64,000 nucleotides of DNA from JALORV01 sp963769745 (GCA_963769745.1 CAVYNB010000019.1:62001-126000); one strand, 5' to 3'. Shown: positions 1 through 9,236, numbered from the stretch's first letter. Numbers and translations: made by a program. The notes: generated by a model from the sequence alone, not told the origin.

Positions 1-530
1 ATGTTGCCGCCGGGCAGTTTCGCCTTCTCGATCAGGGCTTCGTTGCCATGACAGGAAGCGCAGGTGCTCTCGACCCGGGCAACGTGGGTGCGCGAAGCGG
101 GTTCGCTCGACTTCTGGATGTCGTGGTTGCCGTGACAGTTGCTGCAGGTGGCGGCGACCATGTTGCCGCCCGCGCGGGCCTTGGCGTGAGCGGTCGACAG
201 ATACTCCTTGACCGCCGCCTCGTGGCACGAACCGCAGTTGGCCGGCTTGAGCTTTGGTTCATGCGGCAGCTTCTCCGCCGAAACGTCGCTGTGGCAGTCG
301 GTGCACTTGAAGTTCATCTGGCCGTGCACCGAACCGGCGAAGGCCTTCGCATCGACCCCGATCGACTTGCCGGCGGCGTTCTTGGCCCCGGCATCACCGT
401 GGCACATCAGGCAGGCATCGTTCGGGGCTGGAGCCGCGTCGGCGGCCATGGCCGGCGCCGACAACGAAAACAGGACGGTCGCCAGGGCGACCAGGGCCGG
501 CCAATGCCGGGGACTCCTCAGGGCTTGCAT
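1..530 (-). CDS. Multiheme c-type cytochrome, N-terminal part (runs off left edge)
   Basis: The reverse strand reads, without a stop to the window edge, from an ATG at 530. The first 30 or so residues are a Sec signal peptide (hydrophobic stretch ending in AMA-A). Five CXXCH heme c motifs follow in order: CLMCH at residues 40-44, then CTDCH, CGSCH, CSNCH and CASCH. A periplasmic or membrane-attached electron carrier is expected. The spacing of motifs and the many extra histidines suit bis-His multiheme cytochromes of the NapC/NrfH-associated or cytochrome c7-like type, but the C-terminal half lies outside the window, so I cannot name the subfamily. A TTGAC-N4-GTCAA palindrome 80 bases upstream suggests control by an FNR/FixK-type regulator. 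Nothing in the visible part is broken. Confidence 0.88.
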   Translation of the reverse strand, partial: MQALRSPRHWPALVALATVLFSLSAPAMAADAAPAPNDACLMCHGDAGAKNAAGKSIGVDAKAFAGSVHGQMNFKCTDCHSDVSAEKLPHEPKLKPANCGSCHEAAVKEYLSTAHAKARAGGNMVAATCSNCHGNHDIQKSSEPASRTHVARVESTCASCHGNEALIEKAKLPGGN

Positions 531-859
531 GGTGGGGCTCCGCGTGCCAGAGCACGCCGCTTGGAAAGCGCAGGCAGTGTTGCATCGCGGCCCTCGCCCA
601 CCGTTGACCCGTGTCAAGCCGCGCCCGAGGATCGCCGGCGCGAGGGACGAAACCTCGAAATCATCAACAAGCTGCCCGACTTCGTACGGTCAGGCCCGAC
701 AACGGCGTGCGCCGCGTCCATTGCGCAGGGTCAATCGCAGGCACAGAAGCATCGCTAGTCTGGCGGCGTCAGCTGAAGATCCGGTCATGCACCGCGACCT
801 CACTTTCCCGTGGGTCGCGATACAGTGCGCAGCCCGTTTCAACTCTCGAGGGAGACACG
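531..859. other. Intergenic region between divergent cytochrome and GlcG-like genes
   Basis: This stretch of about 330 bases lies between two divergently transcribed genes and I find no convincing coding sequence in it. It holds one perfect inverted repeat (604-617, listed separately) and a GATACAGT sequence near 826-833 that could be part of the -10 region for the rightward gene. No terminator or RNA gene is visible. Confidence 0.6.
604..617. promoter_or_regulatory. FNR/FixK-like palindrome TTGAC-N4-GTCAA
   Basis: A perfect 5+5 inverted repeat, TTGAC-CCGT-GTCAA, is centred at 610.5. The FNR family consensus is TTGAT-N4-ATCAA and FixK-type boxes accept C/G at the inner position. The centre is about 80 bases upstream of the cytochrome start codon at 530, so a class II promoter (site at -41.5) would start near 569. 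Binding is inferred from sequence only. Confidence 0.4.
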
Positions 860-1366
860 ATGCGATCCGTCACGATCAAGACTGCCGGCCTGTTGTTCGC
901 GTGCGCGCTGAGCGCCACTCCGGCAATTGCCCAATCGGGCACCTATCAGGTCAAGCAGATGACACCCGAAGCCGCGGCCAAGGCCGTGCGCGCGGCACTT
1001 GATGACTGCCGCAAGCGCGGCTATCAGGTGGCGGTGGCGGTGGTCGATCGCGCCGGGGTTGCGCAGGCGCTGATGCGCGACCGGTTTGCCGGACCGCACA
1101 CGGTCCAGACCGCGATCAACAAGGGCTACACCGCGGTCAGTTTCCGCACCGACACCCTCGAATTCGCAAAGCTGACGCAGTCGGGCGCCGCGAGTTCCGG
1201 TGTACGTTCGATCGCCAATGTCGTCGCCGTCGGCGGTGGCGTGAACATCGCCTCGGGTGGAACCAACGTCGGCGCGATCGGCGTGTCGGGCGCACCGACC
1301 GGTGAGGCCGACGACGCCTGTGCCAAGGCCGGCATCGCCGCCATCAAGGACGAACTCGAGTTCTAG
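860..1366 (+). CDS. GlcG/HbpS family (DUF336) heme-binding-like periplasmic protein
   Basis: This 168-residue protein starts at ATG 860 behind a clear GGGAG ribosome site; longer upstream readings in the same frame are not protein-like. Residues 1-25 form a signal peptide ending in AIA-Q. The rest is a single GlcG/HbpS-like domain with the family's VAVVDRAG strand near residue 65 and the glycine-rich GGGVNI and GAIGVSGAP segments near the C-terminus. Members bind heme or cobalamin-type ligands, or act as accessory proteins in glycolate or redox-stress systems; the exact ligand here is unknown. It is divergent from the multiheme cytochrome, so a periplasmic redox role is possible but unproven. 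Confidence 0.85.
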   Translation: MRSVTIKTAGLLFACALSATPAIAQSGTYQVKQMTPEAAAKAVRAALDDCRKRGYQVAVAVVDRAGVAQALMRDRFAGPHTVQTAINKGYTAVSFRTDTLEFAKLTQSGAASSGVRSIANVVAVGGGVNIASGGTNVGAIGVSGAPTGEADDACAKAGIAAIKDELEF

Positions 1367-1387
1367 CTCCGCCTCCCGCGGTGCCAC

Positions 1388-1409
1388 GGCCCGCGTAGCA
1401 TCGCGGGCC
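1388..1409 (+). other. GC hairpin abutting the EamA start codon
   Basis: GGCCCGCG (1388-1395) and CGCGGGCC (1402-1409) form a perfect 8-bp stem with loop TAGCAT, ending one base before the ATG at 1411. No Shine-Dalgarno sequence is visible upstream of that ATG, so the hairpin may limit initiation. It has no T-run and so is not a typical intrinsic terminator for the preceding gene. Confidence 0.4.
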
Positions 1410-1410
1410 G

Positions 1411-2331
1411 ATGACCCGACGCATTTCAGCTTCCACGGCGGCGCTGCTCCTCGCCCCGCCGCTCTTCTGGGCCGGCAACGCGGTCGTCGCGCGTGCCCTG
1501 GTCGGCGACTTTCCGCCACTCGCACTGTCATTCGCGCGCTGGGCGCTGGCCCTGCTGCTCGTGCTGCCGTTCGCATTGCGCGGACTGCACGCCGCCTGGC
1601 CGCAGCTGCGCGGACAGTGGCGACTCATGTTCGCACTCAGCGCCCTTGGCGTCGCTTGCTACAACTCCCTGCAATACCTCGCGCTGCAGACGTCGACCGC
1701 GGTCAACGCGACGCTGATCGGTGCCTCGGCACCGGTACTCACGCTGATAGTCGGAGCCGCGCTCTTCGCGACACCGGTCCTGCGTCGGCAATGGCTGGGC
1801 GCTGCGCTGTCGTTGCTGGGCGTACTGCTGGTCATCGCGCGCGGTGATGCCCTGAATCTCGCGCGACTGCAACTGGATCGGGGCGATCTGATCATGCTCG
1901 TCGCCACTCTGACGTGGAGCCTGTACACGTGGCTCTTGCGGACGCGACGGCCGACCGTGCCCGCGACGGCCTTTCTCGCGCTGCAGATCGCGCTGGGCGC
2001 ACTGATGATCCTGCCGTTCGCGATCGCGGAGTACCTGTGGACCGGGGAGACGGCGGCGCCGACATCGTCCAACCTGGCCGCGCTGCTGTATGTCGCGGTG
2101 CTGCCCTCGCTGGTCGCCTACTTCTGCTGGGACCGGGGTGTGGCGCGCGCGGGCGCCATCGTGCCGATGTACTTCGTCAACCTGACGCCGGTGTTCGCCG
2201 GCCTGCTGTCGTTCTTCATCCTGGGCGAGCCGATCGGCTTCTATCACGTGATCGGCGGCGTACTGATCGTGGCCGGCATCCACCTCGCCAGCCGTCCCGA
2301 CACGCGACCGCCGGCGCACGCCGAGGCATAA
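1411..2331 (+). CDS. EamA/DMT family permease
   Basis: This 306-residue integral membrane protein has the ten hydrophobic segments of drug/metabolite transporters, arranged as two EamA repeats (about residues 8-140 and 152-292). Family hallmarks are the N-terminal LFWAGNAVVARAL segment and the second-repeat YFCWDRGVARAGA. The substrate cannot be read from sequence; relatives export amino acids, purines or other metabolites through the inner membrane. It starts at ATG 1411 just after a small GC hairpin. A second EamA protein at 7740-8681 is only distantly similar, so this is not a recent duplication. Confidence 0.88.
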   Translation: MTRRISASTAALLLAPPLFWAGNAVVARALVGDFPPLALSFARWALALLLVLPFALRGLHAAWPQLRGQWRLMFALSALGVACYNSLQYLALQTSTAVNATLIGASAPVLTLIVGAALFATPVLRRQWLGAALSLLGVLLVIARGDALNLARLQLDRGDLIMLVATLTWSLYTWLLRTRRPTVPATAFLALQIALGALMILPFAIAEYLWTGETAAPTSSNLAALLYVAVLPSLVAYFCWDRGVARAGAIVPMYFVNLTPVFAGLLSFFILGEPIGFYHVIGGVLIVAGIHLASRPDTRPPAHAEA

Positions 2332-2339
2332 GCGCTCGC

Positions 2340-2345
2340 TACAAT
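2340..2345 (+). promoter_or_regulatory. Candidate -10 element for pepN
   Basis: The hexamer TACAAT, in the context GCTACAATCGCCGG, lies 51 bases before the pepN ATG and just after the preceding stop codon. It fits a sigma-70 -10 box, but no good -35 hexamer is visible. Confidence 0.35.
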
Positions 2346-2395
2346 CGCCGGCCTCGCCTTGCCACCGTCGCGACCGCGGCCAGACCATTCCTCCG

Positions 2396-5074
2396 ATGCC
2401 GATGCGTAACGACCAGGTGGTCACTTTCCGGCGCAGCGACTATCGCGCGCCGATGTTCGTGATCGACCGGTTCGAACTCGTCTTCGACCTCGATGCGGAG
2501 GTGACGACGGTAGCCACCCGCCTCACTGTCCGACGGGCTGTCGATGCCGGCACGTCGGACGAGCCGTTCTGGCTCGATGGTGAGAATCTGGAACTGGTCG
2601 CGCTGACGCTCGACGACCGGCCGCTCGACGCGAGGGACTTCGAGCGCCTCGACACCGGCATCGCGGTGCGCGCCCCGCGTGCGCCCTTCTCGCTGCAGAT
2701 CGTCAACCGCATACACCCGGCAGCCAACACCGAGCTGATGGGCCTGTACGTCTCGAACGGCAGCTTCTTCACGCAGTGCGAGGCCGAAGGCTTCCGCCGC
2801 ATCACCTACTTTCCCGACCGGCCGGACATGATGACGCGCTACCGCGTCACCCTGCGGGCCGACAAGTCCCGCTATCCGGTGCTGCTGTCCAACGGCAACC
2901 TGGTCGAAGAGCGCTCGCTGGACGATGGCCGTCACGAAGCCGTCTGGGACGATCCTCACGCGAAGCCAAGCTACCTTTTCGCCCTGGTCGCCGGCCGATT
3001 CGTTGCCAAGGAAGATCACTGGCCCCGTGCCGGCGGACGCGACGCATTGCTGCAGGTCTGGGTCGAAGCCGGAAATCTCGACAAGACGGAACATGCGATG
3101 TCGAGCCTGAAGCGTGCGATCGCATGGGACGAGCGCCGTTACGGGCTCGGGCTCGATCTCGACCGCTTCATGGTCGTGGCATCCAATGACTTCAACCTGG
3201 GTGCGATGGAGAACAAGGGCCTCAACATCTTCAACGCCAAGTATGTGCTCGCGAGTCCGACGGTCGCGACCGACATCGACTACGCCAACATCGAATCGAT
3301 CGTCGGGCACGAGTACTTCCACAACTGGACCGGCAACCGCGTGACCTGTCGCGACTGGTTCCAGCTGTCGTTGAAGGAAGGACTGACGGTTTTCCGCGAC
3401 CAGGAATTCTCGGCGGACATGATGGGCGATCCGTCGAGCCGGGCGGTCAAGCGCATCGACGACGTGCGCAGCCTGCGCTCCACACAGTTTCCCGAGGATG
3501 CGGGCCCGATGGCTCATCCGGTCAGACCGGAGTCGTACCAGGAAATCAGCAACTTCTACACGTCGACCGTGTACGAAAAGGGCGCCGAGGTCGTGCGCAT
3601 GCTGCAGACCCTGGTGGGTGTCGATGGCTTCCGCCGTGGCATGGACCTGTACTTCAAGCGCCACGATGGCGAGGCCGTGACCTGCGACGACTTCGTCGCC
3701 GCGATCGGTGATGCGAACGCGCGCGACCTGAACCAGTTCAGGCGATGGTTTGCGCAGGCGGGCACGCCGCACGTGGCGGCGATGGGCGTGTACGACCCGA
3801 TCCGGCGCACCTACGCCTTGACGCTCACGCAGTCGACGCCACCCACGCCCGGGCAACCGACGAAGGAGCCGTTCCACATCCCGTTTGCCGTCGGACTGCT
3901 GTGCGCCAACGGGCGCGAACTTGCGCTGCAGCTCGACGGCGAACCACGTCCCGGACTTGCCACGCGCGTGTTCGAACTGACACAGGCGACGCAGCAGTTT
4001 GTCTTCATCAACGTGCCGGAACGGCCGGTGCCCTCGCTGCTGCGCGGCTTTTCGGCACCGGTGATCGTCGACTACCGTTACACGGACCGCGAACTCGCGT
4101 TTCTGTCGTCGCGCGACACCGATGCCTTCAATCGGTGGGAGGCAGGACAGCGCCTCGCGATGACACAGCTGATGCGCCTGACCGACGCAGTGGAGGCGGG
4201 CCGTGCGCTCGAGTTCGACGACACGTTCACCGATGTGCTGCAGGCCATCCTGGACGACGACGCGCTCTCGCCGGCCTTCAAGGAGCAGGCGTTAACGCTG
4301 CCCGCCGAGGGTTTCATCGGCGAACAGCGGGCGGTGGTCGACCCGGAAGCGATTCGAGTGGCGCGCCGACACATGCTCAGCGAGATCGGCCGCCGGCTCG
4401 CCGACGCTTGGCGCGCTGTCTACGCGAACCACGCGACCCCCGGCGCGTACTCGCCGGCGCCCGGTCCGGCCGGCCGGCGGGCGCTGAAAAACCTGGCCCT
4501 GACCTATCTGGCCGAGGGCCGGGTGGCCGGCGCCGTGGAACTCGCCGAGCATCAACTGGCCGCCGCCACGAACATGACCGATCGTCAGGCGGCGCTCGCG
4601 GTGATCGTCAACAGTCCGTCGACGGCGAAGGCCGACATCCTGGTCCGACTTGCGCGCGAGTGGCAGAACGAACCGCTGCTGATGAACAAGTGGTACCAGT
4701 TGCAGGCCACGTCGATATTGCTGCCCGGCGAAGCGCCGGTTGTCGAGCGCGTACGACGGCTGCTGCACCATCCGGGCTTTTCGCTTTCCAATCCCAACAA
4801 CGTCTTTGCGTTGATCTGGTCGTTCTGCATGGCGAACGAAGCGGAGTTCCACCGGCGCGGCGCGGCCGGCTATGAGTTCTGGGCCGAGCAGGTGCTGACG
4901 CTCGACCGCATCAATCCGACCGTCGCGTCGCGCATCGCGCGGTCGCTCGACCGCTGGCGCAAGTTCACCCCGGACCGCCAGGCTGGAATGCGCCACGCGC
5001 TCGAGCGCGTGGCCGCGGCCGGACATCTGTCTCGCGATGTCCGCGAGATCGTCACCAAATCGCTGGAGAACTGA
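2396..5074 (+). CDS. pepN: Aminopeptidase N (M1 family)
   Basis: This 892-residue cytosolic zinc aminopeptidase removes N-terminal residues from peptides. The M1 signature is complete: the GAMEN exopeptidase motif at residues 269-273, the zinc site HEYFH at 305-309 and the third zinc ligand Glu328 in LKEGL. The length matches the long gamma/betaproteobacterial PepN (about 870-900), with the helical C-terminal domain from about residue 545. Translation could also begin at the second ATG (2402). Its stop codon overlaps the first base of the fbp ATG, so the two genes are probably translationally coupled, an arrangement known in Burkholderiales. Confidence 0.97.
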   Translation: MPMRNDQVVTFRRSDYRAPMFVIDRFELVFDLDAEVTTVATRLTVRRAVDAGTSDEPFWLDGENLELVALTLDDRPLDARDFERLDTGIAVRAPRAPFSLQIVNRIHPAANTELMGLYVSNGSFFTQCEAEGFRRITYFPDRPDMMTRYRVTLRADKSRYPVLLSNGNLVEERSLDDGRHEAVWDDPHAKPSYLFALVAGRFVAKEDHWPRAGGRDALLQVWVEAGNLDKTEHAMSSLKRAIAWDERRYGLGLDLDRFMVVASNDFNLGAMENKGLNIFNAKYVLASPTVATDIDYANIESIVGHEYFHNWTGNRVTCRDWFQLSLKEGLTVFRDQEFSADMMGDPSSRAVKRIDDVRSLRSTQFPEDAGPMAHPVRPESYQEISNFYTSTVYEKGAEVVRMLQTLVGVDGFRRGMDLYFKRHDGEAVTCDDFVAAIGDANARDLNQFRRWFAQAGTPHVAAMGVYDPIRRTYALTLTQSTPPTPGQPTKEPFHIPFAVGLLCANGRELALQLDGEPRPGLATRVFELTQATQQFVFINVPERPVPSLLRGFSAPVIVDYRYTDRELAFLSSRDTDAFNRWEAGQRLAMTQLMRLTDAVEAGRALEFDDTFTDVLQAILDDDALSPAFKEQALTLPAEGFIGEQRAVVDPEAIRVARRHMLSEIGRRLADAWRAVYANHATPGAYSPAPGPAGRRALKNLALTYLAEGRVAGAVELAEHQLAAATNMTDRQAALAVIVNSPSTAKADILVRLAREWQNEPLLMNKWYQLQATSILLPGEAPVVERVRRLLHHPGFSLSNPNNVFALIWSFCMANEAEFHRRGAAGYEFWAEQVLTLDRINPTVASRIARSLDRWRKFTPDRQAGMRHALERVAAAGHLSRDVREIVTKSLEN

Positions 5075-6070
5075 TGGCGAACCTGTCGCTGACTCATTAC
5101 CTGATCCGCTGCGAGCGGGAGCATGGGCTCGACCCGGAGCTGCGCCTGCTGCTCGAGACGGTGGCGCGCGCCTGCAAGACGATCAGCCACGCCGTGGGCC
5201 AGGGTGCGCTCGGCGGCGTGCTGGGCGGGGCCGGCACCACCAACATCCAGGGCGAGGCGCAGAAAAAGCTCGACGTGCTGTCCAACGAGATCCTGGTCGA
5301 GGCCAACAGCTGGGGCGGCTACCTGGCCGGCATGGCCTCCGAGGAAATGGACAACCCGCTCGGCATCCCGGTGGCCTACCCGCGCGGAAAATACCTGCTG
5401 CTGTTCGATCCGCTCGACGGCTCGAGCAACATCGATGTCAACGTCTCGATCGGCACCATATTTTCGGTGCTGCGGGCGCCCTCGAGCGATGTCGAGCCGG
5501 ACGAGAGTTCGTTCCTGCAGCCGGGCTCACGCCAGGTGTGCGCCGGCTACACGGTGTACGGGCCACAGACACTGCTGGTGCTGTCCGTGGGCTACGGAGT
5601 GCAGATCTTCACGCTGGCGCGCGACACCGGCTCGTTCGTCCTGACTCAGGAGAACGTCCGGATTCCCTCCGACACCAGGGAGTTCGCGATCAACATGTCG
5701 AACGTGCGGCACTGGGAGCCGCCGGTGAAAGCGCTACGTCGACGAGATGCTGGCCGGCACGACCGGACCGCGCGGCAAGGACTTCAACATGCGCTGGGTC
5801 GCTTCCATGGTGGCCGACGTGCATCGCATCATGTCGCGCGGCGGCATCTTCATGTATCCGCGCGATGCGCGCGAACCCGACAAGCCCGGCAGGCTGCGAC
5901 TGATGTACGAAGGAAACCCGATGTCGTTTCTGGTCGAGGAAGCCGGCGGCGCCGCCACCAACGGACACCAGCGCATCCTCGACATCCAGCCGACGACGCT
6001 GCATGAGCGTGTCGCAGTGTTCATGGGCTCGAAAAACGAAGTCGATCGGGTCACGGGGTACCACCCGTGA
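5074..6070 (+). CDS. fbp: Class 1 fructose-1,6-bisphosphatase, broken by a +1 insertion
   Basis: This is the gluconeogenic and Calvin-type phosphatase that converts fructose-1,6-bisphosphate to fructose-6-phosphate. The metal site is visible: Glu62, Glu90, and Asp112 and Asp115 in LFDPLDGSSN. The reading frame is correct to WEPPVK (about residue 219) and then continues one frame over as RYVDEMLAGT to VTGYHP at 6070. The family sequence around PPV-x-RYV predicts GTGAAGCGC where the window has GTGAAAGCGC, so one extra A in 5728-5730 explains the break. Corrected length is 331 residues, normal for the family. The remaining sequence is fully conserved, which argues for a sequence error rather than a dead gene. 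Confidence 0.9.
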
Positions 6071-6104
6071 CTGGCGTGACCGACGCGCTCCGGACCTGAC
6101 GCAG

Positions 6105-6641
6105 TCAGCGCGCGGCGACCACACCGCAGGCGATGCGCGGACCGGAATTGCCGGCGGGCTGACTCCTGTAGTCGTCCGGATCCCGATGCACGACCACGGC
6201 ACGTCCGATCACACCGTTGGCTGCGCCGCCTGCAACGCTCAGCATGTCACTGGTGTAGCTGTACCGGGCGACGCCGCCCGAGTCTGCCATCAGGTTCGTC
6301 ATGTCGCCGGCATGCCTCGCATCCTGCATGTAATGCGCATGCGGTTTGCCGCCCGGATTGAAGTGTCCGCCGGCGCTGGTCGCGTCGGGCGCCGAACAAT
6401 CGCCCTTTTCATGCACGTGGAAGCCGTGTTCGGTGTTGGGCTTCAGCCCGCGTACCTCCGCGGTCACCAGCACGTTGCTGCCGCGTTGCTCGAAGCGCAC
6501 CCAGCCGCTCGCGGTGTTGCCCTGCGTGGGCTTCAGTTCGGCCTGTGCCGAGGGTGGCGCGTTCATGCTGGCGCAACCGGTCAAGACGACGGCACCCAAT
6601 GCGGCTGCGGCCATGGCGAGTTGATTCGGGATCGAGCTCAT
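6105..6641 (-). CDS. sodC: Cu/Zn superoxide dismutase, lipoprotein
   Basis: The 178-residue product dismutates superoxide in the periplasm. I chose ATG 6641 because it follows AAGGAG by seven bases and gives a lipoprotein signal with lipobox LTGC (Cys about residue 21). The metal ligands follow: GFHVH, the zinc loop GGHFNPGGKPHAHYMQD and the C-terminal VVVHRDPDDY, with the active-site arginine in GPRIACGVV. The two disulfide cysteines are also present. It is convergent with fbp (34 bases between stops) and is upstream of nothing on its own strand. Confidence 0.95.
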   Translation of the reverse strand: MSSIPNQLAMAAAALGAVVLTGCASMNAPPSAQAELKPTQGNTASGWVRFEQRGSNVLVTAEVRGLKPNTEHGFHVHEKGDCSAPDATSAGGHFNPGGKPHAHYMQDARHAGDMTNLMADSGGVARYSYTSDMLSVAGGAANGVIGRAVVVHRDPDDYRSQPAGNSGPRIACGVVAAR

Positions 6642-6762
6642 GATGGGTCTCCTTGTCGATGACACGTTGTCCAGCGGAGTGCGGCGCGCGCGCGGCCACC
6701 TCCAGACTAGGCTAGCACCGGCTGCGCCGCTTGCGCGGCTGGCCGACATCTCACCCGCCCTG

Positions 6763-7743
6763 CTATCCCGGCAGCAACACCGTCGACCCCACGGTCTTGC
6801 GCGCCTCGAGGTCGCGATGCGCGCGGGCCGCCTCCGCGAGCGGATAGCGCTGTTCGATGTCGACCTGGATCTTGCCGGCGATCATCAGGCCGAAGAGTTC
6901 CTCCGACGAAGCCTCCAGTCTTGCGCGCGGCACGATGTGGGTCGCGAGCGTCGGCCGCGTGAGGAAGAGCGACCCTTTCTGCGCCAGGATGCCGATCGCA
7001 ACTCCGGTCACGGCGCCCGAGGCATTGCCGAAGCTCACCATCAGGCCGCGCGGCTCGATGCAGTCAAGCGAACCTTCCCAGGTGGTCTTGCCAACACCGT
7101 CATAGACGACCGGCAACTTCCTGCCGCCGTTGAGCTGCAGCACACGCTCGACGAAGTTTTCCTTGCTGTAGTCGATCGTCTGCCAGGCGCCCGCTTTCTT
7201 CGCCAGCGCCGCCTTCTCCGGCGAACTCACGGTGCCGATCAGCTTCACTCCGAGCGCACGCGCCCACTGGCACGCAATCAGCCCAACGCCGCCCGCGGCC
7301 GCGTGAAAGAGGATCGTTTCATTGCCTTGCAGGCGATAGGTCTGGCGAAACAGGTACTGCACCGTCAGGCCCTTCAGCATCACGGCCGCACCCTGCTCGA
7401 ACGAGATCTGCTTCGGCAGTCTGACCACGGTGGCCGCCGGCATCGTCCGCGCCTCGGAATAGGCGCCCAGCGGACCCTGCGGATACGCCACGCGGTCGCC
7501 TGCTTTCAGGAATTTCACGTTGCTGCCGACGGCGTCGACTACACCCGCGCCCTCGAAGCCGAGGCCGTGTGGCAACGCGCCGCTATAAAGCCCCGTGCGG
7601 TAATACACATCGATGTAGTTGAGCCCGATAGCGTGCTGCCGGATGCGCACCTCGTCCGGGCCGGGGTCCGGCACGTCGAGTTCGGTGAGTTCGAGCACGT
7701 CCGCACCGCCATGCGCGCGGACAACGATGGACTTCGCCTTCAT
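6763..7743 (-). CDS. NADPH:quinone oxidoreductase (zeta-crystallin type MDR family)
   Basis: This 326-residue medium-chain dehydrogenase/reductase has an N-terminal GroES-like domain (residues 1-120) and a Rossmann domain with the nucleotide motif AAAGGVGLIACQWA near residue 150. The zinc ligands of alcohol dehydrogenases are absent, as expected for quinone oxidoreductases. The expected reaction is reduction of quinones or enones with NADPH. Its ATG overlaps the stop of the upstream EamA permease gene by four bases (ATGA), so the two are co-translated. Ends at a normal C-terminus (TVLLPG). Confidence 0.9.
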   Translation of the reverse strand: MKAKSIVVRAHGGADVLELTELDVPDPGPDEVRIRQHAIGLNYIDVYYRTGLYSGALPHGLGFEGAGVVDAVGSNVKFLKAGDRVAYPQGPLGAYSEARTMPAATVVRLPKQISFEQGAAVMLKGLTVQYLFRQTYRLQGNETILFHAAAGGVGLIACQWARALGVKLIGTVSSPEKAALAKKAGAWQTIDYSKENFVERVLQLNGGRKLPVVYDGVGKTTWEGSLDCIEPRGLMVSFGNASGAVTGVAIGILAQKGSLFLTRPTLATHIVPRARLEASSEELFGLMIAGKIQVDIEQRYPLAEAARAHRDLEARKTVGSTVLLPG

Positions 7744-8681
7744 GGGATCTCCTTGCTGGCGCTGCCCGCCGGGGCGGGCGCCGTGGATGGTCGGGACAAC
7801 ACGTACACACCGGAGAGCACGAGGGCGGTGCCGGCCATCTGCCAGCCACCGACGGTCTCACCGAGAAACACATAAGCCAGTGCGATGGTGGCCACCGGTC
7901 CCACCATGGCCGCGAGCGACGTGCGGCCAGCACCGATGCGCTCGACCGCCATCATCGTGGCGAACACCGGCAACACCGTGCACAGCAGTCCATTGACCAG
8001 CGACAGCCAGTAGACCGGCGCCGGCTGCTTCAGCGCACCCAGCGGATTGAGCAGCGCGAACTGCGCGAACACGGCGACGGTCGACACACACATCGCATAG
8101 GACGTCAGGCGGATCGCGCCGACGCGCCGCACCAGTTCTCCCGACATCACGAGATACACCGCATAGCAGACGGCGCTTGCGAACACCAGCATGGCGCCGA
8201 GCGCAACGCCCTCACCCACGAGGCTGACATCGTGCAGGAACACCAGCAGGATGCCGCCATAGGCGAGTGCGAGTGCCGAAACGTCGCGCCGACTGAAGCG
8301 TTTGCCGAGAAACAATGCCGACATCAGCAGGACGATGGTGGGGTTGAGGTACAGGATCAGGCGCTCGAGCGCTGCCGTGATGAACTGCAGCCCGAGGAAG
8401 TCGAGATAGCTCGCGGCATAGTAGCCGAGCAGTCCGATGACGATGAGCCGCCGATGGTCCTGCGCCGTCAGTGCCGCTGCGCCGCGGCTGCTCCACAGAT
8501 ACGCGGCGATGAAAAATGGCACCGAAAACGCCATGCGCAGGGCAATCAGCGTGGCCGCATCGACACCGTGCCGGTAGGCAAGCTTGACGACGATCGCCTT
8601 GGCCGAGAACAGCACGCTGCCGACAATGGCCAGAGCGAGTCCGGCCAGGAACAGGCGGCGCGCGGTGGGAGACACAGGCAC
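7740..8681 (-). CDS. EamA/DMT family permease
   Basis: This 313-residue protein has ten predicted transmembrane helices in two EamA repeats. Recognisable parts are the first repeat's ALRMAFSVPFFI region and the end of the second repeat, FLGETVGGWQMAGTALVLSG. The substrate is unknown. It leads a two-gene unit with the quinone oxidoreductase (ATGA overlap). Three tandem copies of an 11-base repeat lie immediately upstream of its start (8697-8729). Confidence 0.88.
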   Translation of the reverse strand: MPVSPTARRLFLAGLALAIVGSVLFSAKAIVVKLAYRHGVDAATLIALRMAFSVPFFIAAYLWSSRGAAALTAQDHRRLIVIGLLGYYAASYLDFLGLQFITAALERLILYLNPTIVLLMSALFLGKRFSRRDVSALALAYGGILLVFLHDVSLVGEGVALGAMLVFASAVCYAVYLVMSGELVRRVGAIRLTSYAMCVSTVAVFAQFALLNPLGALKQPAPVYWLSLVNGLLCTVLPVFATMMAVERIGAGRTSLAAMVGPVATIALAYVFLGETVGGWQMAGTALVLSGVYVLSRPSTAPAPAGSASKEIP

Positions 8682-8696
8682 ATTCTACGGAGGCGC

Positions 8697-8729
8697 CTGT
8701 GCAGCGACTGTGCAGCGCCTGTGCAGTTC
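8697..8729. repeat. Three tandem 11-bp repeats (CTGTGCAGNNN)
   Basis: CTGTGCAG occurs at 8697, 8708 and 8719, exactly 11 bases apart, one helical turn, with variable last three bases (CGA, CGC, TTC). The array fills the space between the DUF423 stop codon (8728) and the EamA start (8681). It could be a regulator-binding array for the EamA-quinone reductase unit or simple slippage. Confidence 0.6.
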
Positions 8730-9108
8730 AGGCGCGCGGCTGTGTTCGCCATGCACCCCACGCGAGGCAGGCCCAGCCCGCGATGAACGCCGCTCCGCCG
8801 AACGGGGTGACGATCCCCAGCGCGCGTGACCCGGTCAGCGCCAGCGCGTACAGGCTGCCGCTGAAAAGAACGATGCCGGCGAGGAATAGCACTCCGGCGG
8901 ACATGGTTGCGCGGCCCGGCCAGCGCACGACCGCCCACGCGACCGCCAGCAGTGCGAGGGAGTGCACCAGCTGGTACCTCACCCCCGTCTCGAAAGCGAT
9001 CAGCAGTTCCGGTGCCAGTCGCGCCTTCAGCGCATGCGCGCCGAACGCACCGGCCGCCACTCCGATCAGTGCCGACAGCGAACCCAGCGCAAAGAAGCGT
9101 CGTTCCAT
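8728..9108 (-). CDS. DUF423 family inner-membrane protein (YgdD-like)
   Basis: The 126-residue product begins with the DUF423 signature MERRFFALGSLSALIGVAAG followed by AFGAHALK, and has four hydrophobic helices. Members are small inner-membrane proteins of unknown biochemical role. The ATG at 9108 is the only reasonable start. It is divergent from the SMR transporter gene and lies upstream of, and on the same strand as, the EamA-quinone reductase unit, separated by the 11-bp repeat array. Confidence 0.9.
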   Translation of the reverse strand: MERRFFALGSLSALIGVAAGAFGAHALKARLAPELLIAFETGVRYQLVHSLALLAVAWAVVRWPGRATMSAGVLFLAGIVLFSGSLYALALTGSRALGIVTPFGGAAFIAGWACLAWGAWRTQPRA

Positions 9109-9236
9109 TGCATTCCTTCAGATTGCCATTCGACAGGGCCGAACCGCGCTCGCGTCCTGGCGCCTCGGACAGCACGGAGTTGGCTGGCGCACTTAAGATG
9201 TGCGCCACCCCCTGAACACGCTCACGCTTGACCGCC

